The notes beneath the pieces were generated by a model. The model was given only the letters and a program-made list of their open reading frames with translations. It searched no databases and was not told the origin of the DNA. DNA of 64,000 bases from Serinicoccus kebangsaanensis (GTDB lineage: Bacteria > Actinomycetota > Actinomycetes > Actinomycetales > Dermatophilaceae), in assembly GCF_008919445.1 (NCBI RefSeq), contig NZ_VSLG01000014.1, positions 1 to 64,000 of the forward strand, written 5' to 3'. Positions 50,251 through 60,368 of the stretch are shown one piece after another. Every line of letters starts with the position of its first letter. The first letter of the stretch is position 1. The position numbers and the translations under genes are program-made.

Positions 50251-51923
50251 GCCCAGATGACGACGATCACCGCCGTCGTCACGAGCAGCACCACCGAGAG
50301 CACCCGGTAGTTCGCCCACACCGCGGTGCCCTGCAGCGCCGCGGACTCCTCGGTCCAGTAGTCCGTCTTCCAGGTGAGCTCGGCCGTCTTGGACTCGTCC
50401 GGCGACGGACCCAGCAGGCTGATCACCACGAGCAGCAGCACCGACGTCGCGGTGCTGATGCCGGCGGCGTAGAGGAACTGGATGGAGGGCTCCTCCGGCA
50501 GCACCTGGGTGAGGATGAAGGCCACCAGGCCGAGGGGCTGCATGATCACCAGGGTGAGGAAGGCGGCGGTCGCGCTGATCCGCTTCGAGGCGATGCCGAC
50601 GAGGAAGACCGCGACGACGGGGGGCACCAGGAAGGACAGCACGGACTGCAGGTAGTTGTACAACGTGTCGAACTGGGCGATGAACGGCGCCCACAGGATG
50701 GCGACGACGAGCGCGACGACCGTGGCCACCCGGCCGGTGAAGACCAGGCCGCGCTGCGAGGTGTCCGGCCGCAAGGTCTTCACGAAGTCCATCGTCACGA
50801 TCGTCGATGCGGAGTTGAGGATCGAGTCCACGGTCGAGGTGATCGCGGCGATCACCGCCGCCAGGATGAGTCCGCGCAGACCGACGGGCAGCAGGTCGAA
50901 GACCAGGGTCGGGAAGACGGTGTCCGGGTTGTCCAGCTCGGGGTAGAGGGAGATCGCCATCACCCCGGGGAAGATGAACAGGAAGAGGAAGGCCAGCTTG
51001 ATGAAGCCCGCCAGCAGCGAGCCCCAGCGGCCGTGGTCGAGCGACTTGGCCCCGAGGGTGCGCTGGACCACGAGCTGGTTGGTGGTCCAGTAGTACAGGC
51101 CCACGACGAGCACGCCGGTGATCAGGCCCGGCCAGGGCAGGTCGGCGTGGTCCGCGGGCAGGATGAGGCTCATCTTCTCCTCGCCCGCGGCCTGCGCCAT
51201 CGAGTCCCACGACTCGATGGCGTTGAACGTCGCGATGAGGACGATCACCCCGCCGATCAGGGTGATCGTCGCCTGGATCGAGTCGCTCACCATGACCGCG
51301 CCGAGGCCACCGATGACGGTGTAGATCGCGGCCAGGACCGCGAGCACCGCCACCGAGACGATCATCGGGATGTCCGGGTAGAGCACCTTGACGACGACCG
51401 CGCCGGCGAAGAGCGCCGCCGCCATGTCGATGAACATGTTGGCGAAGAGGTTGAACCCGGCGAAGGCCATGCGTGCCCGCCGGTCGTAGCGCTGCTCGAG
51501 GAACTCCGGGAGGGTGAACACCTTGGACCGGAGGTAGAACGGCAGGATGAAGAAGATGAAGACGACGAGGATCACCGCCGACATCCACTCGTAGGCGAAG
51601 ATCGAGATGCCCTGCTCGTAGGCGCCGCCGGCCAGACCGACGAAGGTGGCGCCGGACATGTTGGTCGCCACGAGGGAGAGGCCGACGAAGGGCCAGATGA
51701 AGTTGCGGCCGCCCAGGAAGTAGTCCTCCGAGGCGTCGCTCTCCCGGCCGCTCGACTCCGCCTCGGCGTGGGCCTTCCTCTGCATCCGGGCACCCACCAC
51801 GAGCGGGATGATCCGGCTCAGGACGAGGTAGCCGATGATGACCGACAGGTCGAGCGCGCGGACGGTGAAGTCCGGCATACCCTGCCCGGCGTCGGCGAGC
51901 GGGAGCATCACGTCGGCGCTCAT
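50247..51923 (-). CDS. sodium:solute symporter (SSS family)
   Basis: A 558-residue Na+-coupled transporter of the SGLT-like branch. About 14 membrane segments; motifs [52 protein letters not shown] and [20 protein letters not shown] (sodium-site Ser/Thr region). Sugars are the likely class of substrate but this is not certain. The ATG overlaps the UspA stop. A cytosolic loop near residues 45-65 is hydrophilic. Confidence 0.9.
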   Translation of the reverse strand: MSADVMLPLADAGQGMPDFTVRALDLSVIIGYLVLSRIIPLVVGARMQRKAHAEAESSGRESDASEDYFLGGRNFIWPFVGLSLVATNMSGATFVGLAGGAYEQGISIFAYEWMSAVILVVFIFFILPFYLRSKVFTLPEFLEQRYDRRARMAFAGFNLFANMFIDMAAALFAGAVVVKVLYPDIPMIVSVAVLAVLAAIYTVIGGLGAVMVSDSIQATITLIGGVIVLIATFNAIESWDSMAQAAGEEKMSLILPADHADLPWPGLITGVLVVGLYYWTTNQLVVQRTLGAKSLDHGRWGSLLAGFIKLAFLFLFIFPGVMAISLYPELDNPDTVFPTLVFDLLPVGLRGLILAAVIAAITSTVDSILNSASTIVTMDFVKTLRPDTSQRGLVFTGRVATVVALVVAILWAPFIAQFDTLYNYLQSVLSFLVPPVVAVFLVGIASKRISATAAFLTLVIMQPLGLVAFILTQVLPEEPSIQFLYAAGISTATSVLLLVVISLLGPSPDESKTAELTWKTDYWTEESAALQGTAVWANYRVLSVVLLVTTAVIVVIWA

Positions 51924-52366
51924 CGCGTCTCCTCCTCGGTGCGGACGACCAGCACCGCGCACGGTGCGTGCCGGACGATGCCCTCGGCGTCGTTGCCGAG
52001 CAGGACGCGGACGAAGGCGTTCTGACCGCGGCTGCCGATGACGATGAGGTCGGCGTCGATCTCGTCCCGCAGCCGGAGGATCTCGTCGGTGGCGCGACCG
52101 GTGCGCAGATGGCTGCCGGAGACGGGCACGTGCGCTCCCTCCAGCTGGGCGACGGTGTCGGCCAGCACCGGCCGCGCCTCGCTCTCGACGCGGGCGCGCA
52201 GGGCCGGACTGAGCGGGGCCGGGTGGGTCCACGCCGAGACGAGCGCGACGTGGACCACGTGCACCTCGGCCTCGGTGTGCGCGACCAGGTCGATGACGCG
52301 CTCACGGGCGCGGGCGGCGCTGGGCGAGCCGTCTGCTGCGAGCAGGATCCGGGTCGGGAAGGTCAT
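51920..52366 (-). CDS. universal stress protein (UspA family)
   Basis: A 148-residue USP with RILLAADGSPSAARARERV at the start and the ATP-binding-type ending IVIGSRGQNAFVRVLLGNDAEGIVRH APCAVLVV (G-x2-G-x9-G-S/N pattern partly kept). The N-terminus is set by ATG 52366 with AGGAGGGG upstream. It precedes the symporter with a 4-bp overlap; pairing of UspA with transporters is common and suggests stress control of uptake. Confidence 0.85.
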   Translation of the reverse strand: MTFPTRILLAADGSPSAARARERVIDLVAHTEAEVHVVHVALVSAWTHPAPLSPALRARVESEARPVLADTVAQLEGAHVPVSGSHLRTGRATDEILRLRDEIDADLIVIGSRGQNAFVRVLLGNDAEGIVRHAPCAVLVVRTEEETR

Positions 52367-52489
52367 GCTGCCCCTCCTGGGCTGGGTCGTGTCGACGCTG
52401 ACCAGGCCCACCCTGACAACCCTGCGCCCGTCGCGCCTGCTGAACCGACGTGCCGGGCGAAGCCCGACCGGGCACACCCCGGCGCCCCC

Positions 52490-52495
52490 TAGACT
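52490..52495 (+). promoter_or_regulatory. -10 box of a leaderless gene
   Basis: TAGACT ends 8 bp before ATG 52504, without a ribosome-binding site. The message for the metallo-beta-lactamase-fold protein probably begins at or near the start codon. Confidence 0.5.
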
Positions 52496-52503
52496 GGTCC
52501 CCG

Positions 52504-53340
52504 ATGAGTGAGGCGACCTGGCGCGAAGTGGCTCCCGGGGTCCACGTCCGTCGGCACGAGGAGCTCAAGCTCAACTGCGGCCTGGTCGTGGGGGAGGAGC
52601 GGTCCCTGGTCATCGACACCCGGAGCTTCCACGCCCAGGGGGACGAGCTGCTGGACGCGGTGCGACAGCTCACCGACACCGAGCTGGTCGTCGTCAACAC
52701 GCACGCGCACTACGACCACTGCTTCGGCAACGCCGCCTTCCGCGACTCCCAGATCTATGCCCACTCCGGCGCGGCCGACGGGCTGCGCCGCACCGGCGAG
52801 CACCAGCGGCAGCAGGTGGTTGACCACCTGCGGGCGACCGACCGCGAGCAGCTCGCCGAGCAGGTCCGCGAGACCGAGATCGTGCTCCCGTTCTACCTTG
52901 TGGAGGAGGACACCGTGCTCGACCTGGGGGGTCGCACCGTCGAGCTGCAGTATGCCGGGCGCGGGCACACCGACCACGACCTCGCCGTCGCGGTGCCGGA
53001 CGCCGCCGTCGTCTTCACCGGGGACCTGGTCGAGGAGGGCGCCGACCCGGCGATGGAGGACGCCTTCCCGCTGGAGTGGGCGCCGACCCTGCGCTCGCTG
53101 CTGGGTCGTGACTCCTCCGGGGCGTCCGACACCTGGGTGCCCGGACACGGCCAGGTGGTGGACCGTTCCTTCGTCGAGGCGCAGGCCGAGCAGCTGGCCT
53201 CGATGGCCGAGCGCTTCTCCGAGGTGCTCGGCACCGGGCTCGCCGGGGTGGACTCCCTCGCCAACGCGGGGCGCGGTCTCGGGCTGACCGAGGACACCCT
53301 GAGGTTGGCTGCGGTGCGGGCCCTCGAGCTGCGCCACTGA
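52504..53340 (+). CDS. metallo-beta-lactamase-fold hydrolase
   Basis: A 278-residue MBL protein. THAHYDHCFGN holds the H-x-H-x-D-H metal motif (about 80-90), GRGHTDHDLAV a third ligand region, VFTGDLVEEGAD the bridging Asp, and TWVPGHGQVV the final His. This is the glyoxalase-II-like arrangement; thioester or lactone hydrolysis is likely but the substrate is unknown. It sits alone between the UspA/symporter unit and groEL. Confidence 0.85.
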   Translation: MSEATWREVAPGVHVRRHEELKLNCGLVVGEERSLVIDTRSFHAQGDELLDAVRQLTDTELVVVNTHAHYDHCFGNAAFRDSQIYAHSGAADGLRRTGEHQRQQVVDHLRATDREQLAEQVRETEIVLPFYLVEEDTVLDLGGRTVELQYAGRGHTDHDLAVAVPDAAVVFTGDLVEEGADPAMEDAFPLEWAPTLRSLLGRDSSGASDTWVPGHGQVVDRSFVEAQAEQLASMAERFSEVLGTGLAGVDSLANAGRGLGLTEDTLRLAAVRALELRH

Positions 53341-53368
53341 GCCGGCGCCGGGCATACCGGCCGTGTCA

Positions 53369-53395
53369 TTTGCACTCTGGGCCCTCGAGTGCTCA
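53369..53395 (+). promoter_or_regulatory. CIRCE operator 1 (HrcA site)
   Basis: TTTGCACTC-N9-GAGTGCTCA differs from the CIRCE consensus TTAGCACTC-N9-GAGTGCTAA at one position in each half. It is the upstream member of a pair before groEL. Confidence 0.75.
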
Positions 53396-53403
53396 TCATG
53401 GAC

Positions 53404-53430
53404 CTAGCACTCTCACCACGAGAGTGATAA
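53404..53430 (+). promoter_or_regulatory. CIRCE operator 2 (HrcA site)
   Basis: CTAGCACTC-N9-GAGTGATAA, 8 bp after operator 1. Mismatches are limited to one base in the left half and one in the right. Two CIRCE copies before a groEL gene imply tight HrcA repression and heat-shock induction. Confidence 0.85.
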
Positions 53431-55170
<1,740 letters not shown>

Positions 55171-55225
55171 TCGATCCCGTGATCAGAGACTAGGCACGCC
55201 CGCGTTGCTCGCGGGCGACCACCGA

Positions 55226-55266
55226 CCGACGGGCGGTCCCTCCACTGCGGAGGGGCCGCCCGTCGG
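55226..55266 (+). terminator. long hairpin terminator after groEL
   Basis: Arms 55226-55243 and 55249-55266 pair over 18 bp (one G-T wobble) around a 5-base loop ACTGC. The stem contains CCGACGGGCGG and its complement. No T-tract follows. Confidence 0.8.
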
Positions 55267-55394
55267 CGTGTGCCGGGGAGCTCGCGACGGTCAGGGTTTG
55301 GGAGTCCCTGCGGCCACGACGCCGTCGACGGCGCGCGGCCCCGGCCGTCACTCGGGGTAGGTCGCTCGACCCGGACACCCGGACCCGGCAGCGG

Positions 55395-55691
55395 TCACTG
55401 CGGGGTGAAGCGGGTGCGGTTGGTCTGCTCGACCAGCTCGTAGTCCTGGCCCGCGGTGCGCAGCGTGGTCGAGATCTGCTGCAGCGAGGTGCGCACCCGC
55501 TCCTGGGTCGCGCTCCAGTCCTGGGTGACGCTGTGGAAGCTGCCCGCGGCCGAGCCGCGCCAGCAGTCCTGCAGCGCGTTCAGCTTGGCCATCATCGACC
55601 GGACCTCCCCCTCGATGGTCGCGGCGATCCGCTCGATGTCGCCGGAGGCGGCGGCGATGCGTGCGGTGTCGACGGCGAAGGTGTTGCTCAT
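55395..55691 (-). CDS. WXG100/ESAT-6-like protein
   Basis: A 98-residue helical-hairpin protein with the W-x-G motif (CWRGSAAGSFH, Trp about 45) and N-terminal DTARIAAASGDIERIAATIEG. These proteins are type VII (ESX) substrates or effector partners. No EccC or other ESX gene is nearby. ATG 55691 has GGGAGGG upstream. The flanks 55267-55394 hold nothing recognisable. Confidence 0.85.
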   Translation of the reverse strand: MSNTFAVDTARIAAASGDIERIAATIEGEVRSMMAKLNALQDCWRGSAAGSFHSVTQDWSATQERVRTSLQQISTTLRTAGQDYELVEQTNRTRFTPQ

Positions 55692-55796
55692 GGTGCCCTC
55701 CCTCGTGCCGGTGGCCGGGCGGCCACCTCGTGCCCTCGACGCTAGGCGCATCCGCCGACCTCGCGCAGAAGTTGTCCACAGGTAGGGTCTCGGGTC

Positions 55797-56579
55797 ATGA
55801 CCGTCCTCGTCGATCCGCCCATGTGGCGGGCGCACGGACGGCTCTGGGCCCACCTGGCCAGCGACACCTCCCTGGCCGAGCTGCACGGCTTCGCCGCGCG
55901 CGTGGGCATACCCCGGCGGTCGTTCGAGGGGGACCACTACGACATCCCGCAGGAGCGGTATGCCGACGTCGTCGCCGCGGGGGCGCTCGAGGTGAGCGGG
56001 GGTGAGCTGGCGCGACGGCTGCGGGCGAGCGGCCTGCGCTTCCGGAAGCGGCGGGGCGAGCGCCCCCTGGCCCGGGCCGTCGACGGGCTGGCCGCCGCGG
56101 TGCCGGGGTCGCACGTGCTGGAGGTCGTCGGGTCACCGCACGAGCGGCGCGGCGCCGGCGCGGCGGTCGTGCTCATCCGCTCGACCGAGGGCCACCGCAT
56201 GGTGCTCGTCCGCAACGCCTCGCGCGCGGGGTGGGGCGCCCCGGGGGGCAAGCGGGAGGTGGACGACGGGTCGGTCCGCGCCGCCGCGGTGCGTGAGGTC
56301 GCCGAGGAGATCGGGCTGCGTCTGGAGCCCGGCCTGCTGCGGCCGGTGGGCTACCAGCGGGTCACGATCGCGCCGGGGGAGGGACGGGGCACCTGGGACG
56401 ACGGGGACAACTACGTGCAGGCCTTCGGGGCTGTGGCGGACCCGGCGCAGCCGCTCACCCCGGACCGGGTGGAGGTGCTCGAGGCCGGGTGGTTCACGCT
56501 CGCCGAGGCGAGCCGGCTCGCCGGCGACGCCCCCTGGTGGCCGCTGGTGCAGTGGTGGTGGGACCAGCCGGCGTCGTGA
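55797..56579 (+). CDS. DUF4031-Nudix hydrolase fusion
   Basis: A 260-residue protein. Residues 1-80 form a DUF4031 domain (TVLVDPPMWRAHGRLWAHLA, AARVGIPRRSFEGDHYDIP). The C-terminal part is a Nudix hydrolase with GGKREVDDGSVRAAAVREVA and EEIGL: the box is divergent, one residue longer than G-x5-E-x7-REUxEExGU and with the first Glu not in place, but the REVAEEIG end is kept. Substrate is probably a nucleoside-diphosphate derivative. TAGGGT at 55783-55788 suggests a leaderless start; TTGTCCACA at 55772 matches a DnaA-box consensus. Confidence 0.8.
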   Translation: MTVLVDPPMWRAHGRLWAHLASDTSLAELHGFAARVGIPRRSFEGDHYDIPQERYADVVAAGALEVSGGELARRLRASGLRFRKRRGERPLARAVDGLAAAVPGSHVLEVVGSPHERRGAGAAVVLIRSTEGHRMVLVRNASRAGWGAPGGKREVDDGSVRAAAVREVAEEIGLRLEPGLLRPVGYQRVTIAPGEGRGTWDDGDNYVQAFGAVADPAQPLTPDRVEVLEAGWFTLAEASRLAGDAPWWPLVQWWWDQPAS

Positions 56580-56596
56580 CCGACCGGCCACTGCGG

Positions 56597-57298
56597 TCAC
56601 AGGTGCTTGGTGGCCTCGCGCACGCTCAGCCCGCTGAGCCGGTCGCGGTGGGCGTCCACGAGCGCGAGGACCCACGCCGGGTCGGTCTTGGCGTGCTCGC
56701 GCAGGGCCCACCCGACCGCCTTGCGGATGAAGAACTCCGAGCCGAAGCGCGATCCTTCGAGGTTGGCGGTGACGGTGCGCCCCAGCAGGTCGGTGTCGGT
56801 GTCGGCGCGGTGCCGCAGCTGGCTCAGGATCGCGACGCGCCGCAGCCACAGGTCGTCGCCCACGGACCAGTCGTCCATCACCGGCGTCACGGTGGCGCGG
56901 TGCCCCAGCAGCACCGGCCCGACGAGCCGCGAGGCGATCTCGTCCACGACGTCCCACCACGCGCCGGTGACGGTGAGGTGCCGGTAGAGGGGGAGCGTGC
57001 CGGGGTCCTGCCAGTCGCGCGCGGTGCGGTGCCGGGCCAGCGCGAGCGCGGCATACCACTGCTCCCGGTGCGTGACCCCGTCCCAGAGCTCCCGCACCGT
57101 GGCCTCCCAGGTCGCCCGGTCGGGCATCGGGTGCGCGCGCAGAAGCGGGTCGACGACGCGGCGGAGCTCGGGTGAGGTGATCCCGTGGAAGGGCAGCGCC
57201 GACTTCATGTATGCCTGCTGCCCGGCCGCGCGCCCGGGGTCGCCGGCCGCGGCGAGCGCGGCGCGCAGCTCGTCGACGAGGGCGACGTCATACCCCAC
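56597..57298 (-). CDS. DNA alkylation repair protein (AlkD-like HEAT repeats)
   Basis: A 233-residue AlkD-family protein of helical HEAT-like repeats: AYMKSALPFHGITSPELRRVV, WWDVVDEIASRLVG and FIRKAVGWALREHAKTDPAWV are typical. The family removes positively charged alkylated bases. GTG 57298 is the only start giving an intact first helix, and overlaps the HD gene by 11 bp. Whether the catalytic Trp/Asp/Trp set is complete cannot be shown without alignment. Confidence 0.85.
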   Translation of the reverse strand: MGYDVALVDELRAALAAAGDPGRAAGQQAYMKSALPFHGITSPELRRVVDPLLRAHPMPDRATWEATVRELWDGVTHREQWYAALALARHRTARDWQDPGTLPLYRHLTVTGAWWDVVDEIASRLVGPVLLGHRATVTPVMDDWSVGDDLWLRRVAILSQLRHRADTDTDLLGRTVTANLEGSRFGSEFFIRKAVGWALREHAKTDPAWVLALVDAHRDRLSGLSVREATKHL

Positions 57299-57962
57299 GC
57301 AGGTCCTCCAGCTCAGCCCTGAGGTTGGCGCGAGCCTGCCCGCTCCAGCGGGCCTGGGCGTGCTCGGTGCGGTAGAGGCGCTCGCGCTGCGCGAAGGGCG
57401 CCATGACCGCCGCCCGGCCGGCGCGGAAGGCCTCGTCCGGGACGTGCGAGTACTCCTCGCGCACCTGCTGCCGGTAGGCGGCATACCGGGCCGGCGGTGC
57501 GGACAGGATCCACAGGTCGGCGTCGTGCATCGCCGCCAGCGCGGCGCTCCCGGTGGCGTCGTCGTGACCGTGGTCGACCGTCATCAGCACGCCGGCCTCG
57601 ACCGCGTCCACGGTGGCCGCGTCGACGCCGAGCCGGTGCAGGTGGTCGCGAGCCATCGTCGCGCTGCGGTGCTCGTTGCTGCCCGGCGCGGCCCGGGGGT
57701 CGTAGCCCAGGTCGTGGTACCACGCGACGGTGCGGGCGAGCAGGGCCTCGCCCTCGTCCACCTCGGCACCCACCTGCAGCTCGTCCAGGGCGCGCAGCAC
57801 CTCGGTCAGGTGCTCGGTGGTGTGGTAGCGGCGGTGCGGCTCGGACCAACCGCGCAGCAGCATCGACCCCTCGGCCAGCCACAGGTCGCGACCGGCCGAC
57901 GGGGCCAGCGCGGCGGCGTCCTCGAGCCAGCGGTCGAGCAGGGCCTCGGCGGGGTGGGTCAC
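57288..57962 (-). CDS. HD-domain phosphohydrolase-like protein (COG4339 type)
   Basis: A 224-residue metal-dependent HD-superfamily protein. HRRYHTTEHLTEVLRALDEL and VAWYHDLGYDP give the His and HD metal ligands, and GVLMTVDHGHDD and MHDADLWILSA later ones. Similar proteins are annotated as predicted metal-dependent phosphohydrolases; the substrate is unknown. GTG 57962 overlaps the stop of the PH gene by 4 bp. Confidence 0.8.
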   Translation of the reverse strand: MTHPAEALLDRWLEDAAALAPSAGRDLWLAEGSMLLRGWSEPHRRYHTTEHLTEVLRALDELQVGAEVDEGEALLARTVAWYHDLGYDPRAAPGSNEHRSATMARDHLHRLGVDAATVDAVEAGVLMTVDHGHDDATGSAALAAMHDADLWILSAPPARYAAYRQQVREEYSHVPDEAFRAGRAAVMAPFAQRERLYRTEHAQARWSGQARANLRAELEDLRGV

Positions 57963-58399
57963 CTGCCCTGCCCCTGCCCGCGCCGCGCCTGCTCCCAGCG
58001 CTGCCGCAGCTGCCGGTCGCGCGCCCTGAACCCGGTGCGGACCCGGGTGCCGTCCCGCAGCACGACCCACCAGGCCTTGGCCTGCTTGTCGCCGCGCGCC
58101 GTGGTGACGTCCTCCACCTGGGACCAGGGGACCGGCCCGTGCCCCGGCAGCTGCATCCCATAGCCGTCCACCCGGACGGCGGTGTCGGACCGGCGTGAGA
58201 GCTGGGTGAGCGTCACGGTGAGCAGCGCGACGGAGTAGACGAGACCGGCTGCGGCGAGGATCCACCACCAGACGGCGTCGCCCTGCGTGTCGACCGCCTG
58301 CATCACCGCCACCGTCGTCGCGACGAGGGGAGGCACCAGTTCCAGCCAGCCCCAGCGTCCACCGGGGACCAGCACCTCGCTGCTCGTGAAGTCCTGCAC
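57959..58399 (-). CDS. membrane protein with PH-like domain
   Basis: A 146-residue protein with two membrane segments (LELVPPLVATTVAVMQAV and ILAAAGLVYSVALLTVTL) and a PH-like domain beginning SRRSDTAVRVDGYGMQL, PWSQVEDVTTARG. Same plan as the genes at 6329 and 7016. GTG 58399 start. It opens a three-gene run with the HD and AlkD genes. Confidence 0.75.
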   Translation of the reverse strand: MQDFTSSEVLVPGGRWGWLELVPPLVATTVAVMQAVDTQGDAVWWWILAAAGLVYSVALLTVTLTQLSRRSDTAVRVDGYGMQLPGHGPVPWSQVEDVTTARGDKQAKAWWVVLRDGTRVRTGFRARDRQLRQRWEQARRGQGQGR

Positions 58400-58430
58400 C
58401 CGGCCATCGTGGCACGCCCCGGATCCATGC

Positions 58431-58466
58431 CTCGGGGCCGCCGCGCCACCGCGCGACGGCCCCGGG
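58431..58466 (-). terminator. hairpin terminator after the DoxX-like gene
   Basis: CTCGGGGCCG (58431-58440) pairs with CGGCCCCGGG (58457-58466) and the internal CGCG/CGCG pair lengthens the structure. It follows the stop of the minus-strand gene at 58480 and precedes the next gene start at 58399. Confidence 0.65.
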
Positions 58467-58479
58467 GGAGGTGCTGGGG

Positions 58480-59148
58480 TCAGCGCTTGCCGAGCAGCGA
58501 CTCCGCCAGGTCGGCCAGCGACTCGGCCAGGTCCTCGCGCACGTCGTGGGCGCTCTGCGAGAAGCTCGAGAAGGTGCCCTTGCTCTTCCCGCCGCCGACG
58601 GCCCCGGTGAGGCCGTGCCCGACCGAGCTCGCGGCTCCGGTCACGCCGGAGGCGGCGGCCCCGGCCGCGCCGGTCACGCCGTCGGCCACCGCGCCGGCGG
58701 CGTTGCTCACGCCGCCGGCCACCGACTTGGCCGCATGCTTGGTGCCGGACAGGAACGACTGGGTCGCCAGCGTCAGCCCGGCGCCGACCAGCCAGATGTC
58801 CTTGGCGATCGGGGTGCCCTCCGCGGTCGGGCGGACGCCGTCCTCCTCGGTCATGCCGGGGGTGTTGAGGTAGAGGCCGGTCAGCCCGGCACCGAAGGCC
58901 GCGAGGGCGCCGCCGGCCACCGCGGACGGCACGGTCGGCAGCAGCAGCATCGCGCCGAGGCCGATCTCGCCGTAGGCGAGCGCCCTGGTGAAGTCACCGG
59001 CCTTCATGTCCTTGAACATGGGATAGACGCTGGAGGCCCAGCCGTGCATCTGCTCGGCCTCCTCCTCGCCGGCCTTGAGCTTGCCGATGCCGGAGTTGAG
59101 GATGAAGGCTCCGGTGGCGATCCGCAGCGGTACGTGGGTGGGGTGCAT
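58480..59148 (-). CDS. DoxX-like membrane protein with Gly/Ala repeat tail
   Basis: A 222-residue protein. Residues 1-145 hold four membrane segments of a DoxX-like membrane core (PLRIATGAFILNSGIGKLKAG, GEIGLGAMLLLPTVPSAVAG). From about 150 it is low-complexity (GVSNAAGAVADGVTGAAGAA, repeated G-V-T-G-A-A), ending in an acidic helix VREDLAESLADLAESLLGKR. GAGGAGAGAG precedes ATG 59148. Function unknown. Confidence 0.7.
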   Translation of the reverse strand: MHPTHVPLRIATGAFILNSGIGKLKAGEEEAEQMHGWASSVYPMFKDMKAGDFTRALAYGEIGLGAMLLLPTVPSAVAGGALAAFGAGLTGLYLNTPGMTEEDGVRPTAEGTPIAKDIWLVGAGLTLATQSFLSGTKHAAKSVAGGVSNAAGAVADGVTGAAGAAASGVTGAASSVGHGLTGAVGGGKSKGTFSSFSQSAHDVREDLAESLADLAESLLGKR

Positions 59149-59277
59149 GCTCTCTCCTCGTGGACGGGAAGTCTGCTCGCCCTACGGTATGTCGTCGGCC
59201 CGGGCTGTGCGAGGCGGGGCCGGTCACGGGGTCGGGCTAGGATCGGCGGACCGCCCGGCCACGACGAACGAGCACCC

Positions 59278-60246
59278 ATGACCTCACCGCAGCATCCTGG
59301 CGCGCCCGCGCTCACCGTGGTCGTGCCGATGTTCGACGAGCAGGACGTGCTGCCCCTCTTCGTGCAGCGGCTGCGGGCGGTGCTGGACGGCGTCGGGCTG
59401 GACTACGAGGTGCTGGTCGTGGACGACGGCAGCACCGACGCGACCCCCGTGCTGCTGGCGCGCGAGCGGCATACCTGGCCCCAGCTGCGGGTCGTCCGGC
59501 TGCGCGCCAACGCCGGCCACCAGGCGGCGATCTCGGCCGGGCTGGAGCGTGCCCGCGGGGAGCTGGTGGTGACGATCGACGCCGACCTGCAGGACCCGCC
59601 CGAGCTCATCGCGGACATGGTCCGGCTGGCGCGGGAGGAGGCGCTGGACGTCGTCTACGCCGTGCGCGACGACCGGTCCGCCGACACCCGGTTCAAGCGG
59701 GTGACGGCGGGCGGCTACTACGACACGATGCGCCGCCTCGGTGCGGACCACGGGCCGGCGAACGCGGGGGACTTCCGGCTGATGACGCGCGCCACCGTCG
59801 ACGCGGTCACCGCGCTGCCGGAGCACCACCGGGTGCTGCGGCTGGTCGTGCCCTCGCTCGGCTTCCCGTCGGGGGTGCTGACCTACCGCCGGGACGAGCG
59901 GGCCGCCGGGCGGTCGAAGTATCCGCTGTCCTCGATGGTCCGGCTGGCGCTCGACTCGATCACGGGCGCCAGCATCGCGCCGCTGCGGCTGGCGACCTGG
60001 CTCGGCTTCATCGGCGCGGCCGTGGCTCTCGGGCTGCTCGTCTACGCCCTCGTGGGGTATGCCGTGGGCCTGACCGTCCCCGGCTGGACGTCCACCTTCA
60101 TGGTCGTGACCGCGGTCGGCGGGGTGCAGCTGCTGTGCCTGGGCATCCTGGGGGAGTACGTCGGCCGGACCTACACCATGCAGCTCGGGCGGCCCACCTA
60201 CTACGTGGCTCACGACAGCCTGACCGGCGAGGACCCGCCCGACTGA
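59278..60246 (+). CDS. polyprenyl-phosphate glycosyltransferase (GT2, DPM1/GtrB type)
   Basis: A 322-residue GT2 enzyme: LTVVVPMFDEQDVLPLFV, VVDDGSTDAT, TIDADLQDPPELI (D-x-D and second Asp) and RRDERAAGRSKYPLSSMVRL. Two C-terminal membrane helices (about 240-300) resemble GtrB-type polyprenyl-phosphate sugar transferases that load a sugar onto the lipid carrier. ATG 59278 follows TAGGAT by about 40 bp. It converges with helD, with a palindromic element between. Confidence 0.9.
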   Translation: MTSPQHPGAPALTVVVPMFDEQDVLPLFVQRLRAVLDGVGLDYEVLVVDDGSTDATPVLLARERHTWPQLRVVRLRANAGHQAAISAGLERARGELVVTIDADLQDPPELIADMVRLAREEALDVVYAVRDDRSADTRFKRVTAGGYYDTMRRLGADHGPANAGDFRLMTRATVDAVTALPEHHRVLRLVVPSLGFPSGVLTYRRDERAAGRSKYPLSSMVRLALDSITGASIAPLRLATWLGFIGAAVALGLLVYALVGYAVGLTVPGWTSTFMVVTAVGGVQLLCLGILGEYVGRTYTMQLGRPTYYVAHDSLTGEDPPD

Positions 60247-60274
60247 GCCGCCCCCTCCTCCCGGGGAGTGTGGT

Positions 60275-60328
60275 CGGGATAGCACAACCTTCATCGGCGA
60301 ACTTCCCGATGGAGCTTGTGCTATCCCG
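60275..60328. repeat. 54-bp palindromic element, copy B
   Basis: Arms 60275-60297 and 60306-60328 pair with two mismatches around CGAACTTC. Aligned to the reverse complement of copy A (46282-46335) nearly every base matches, including the adjoining ACGTTGGTC. It sits between convergent genes and may be a bidirectional terminator or a REPIN-like element. Confidence 0.85.
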
Positions 60329-60368
60329 ACGTTGGTCCCGAGGGGGAGGCTGCTGGGGCGGGGCAGGG

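Noticed and set aside
48556..52305. A very long open frame antisense to fhs and the symporter
   Set aside because: It overlaps two well-identified genes, has no protein motifs, and results from strong GC-skewed codons in the opposite strand.
55772..55780. Replication origin signal (TTGTCCACA DnaA box)
   Set aside because: A single box without clustering or the dnaA/dnaN genes is expected by chance or from local regulation.
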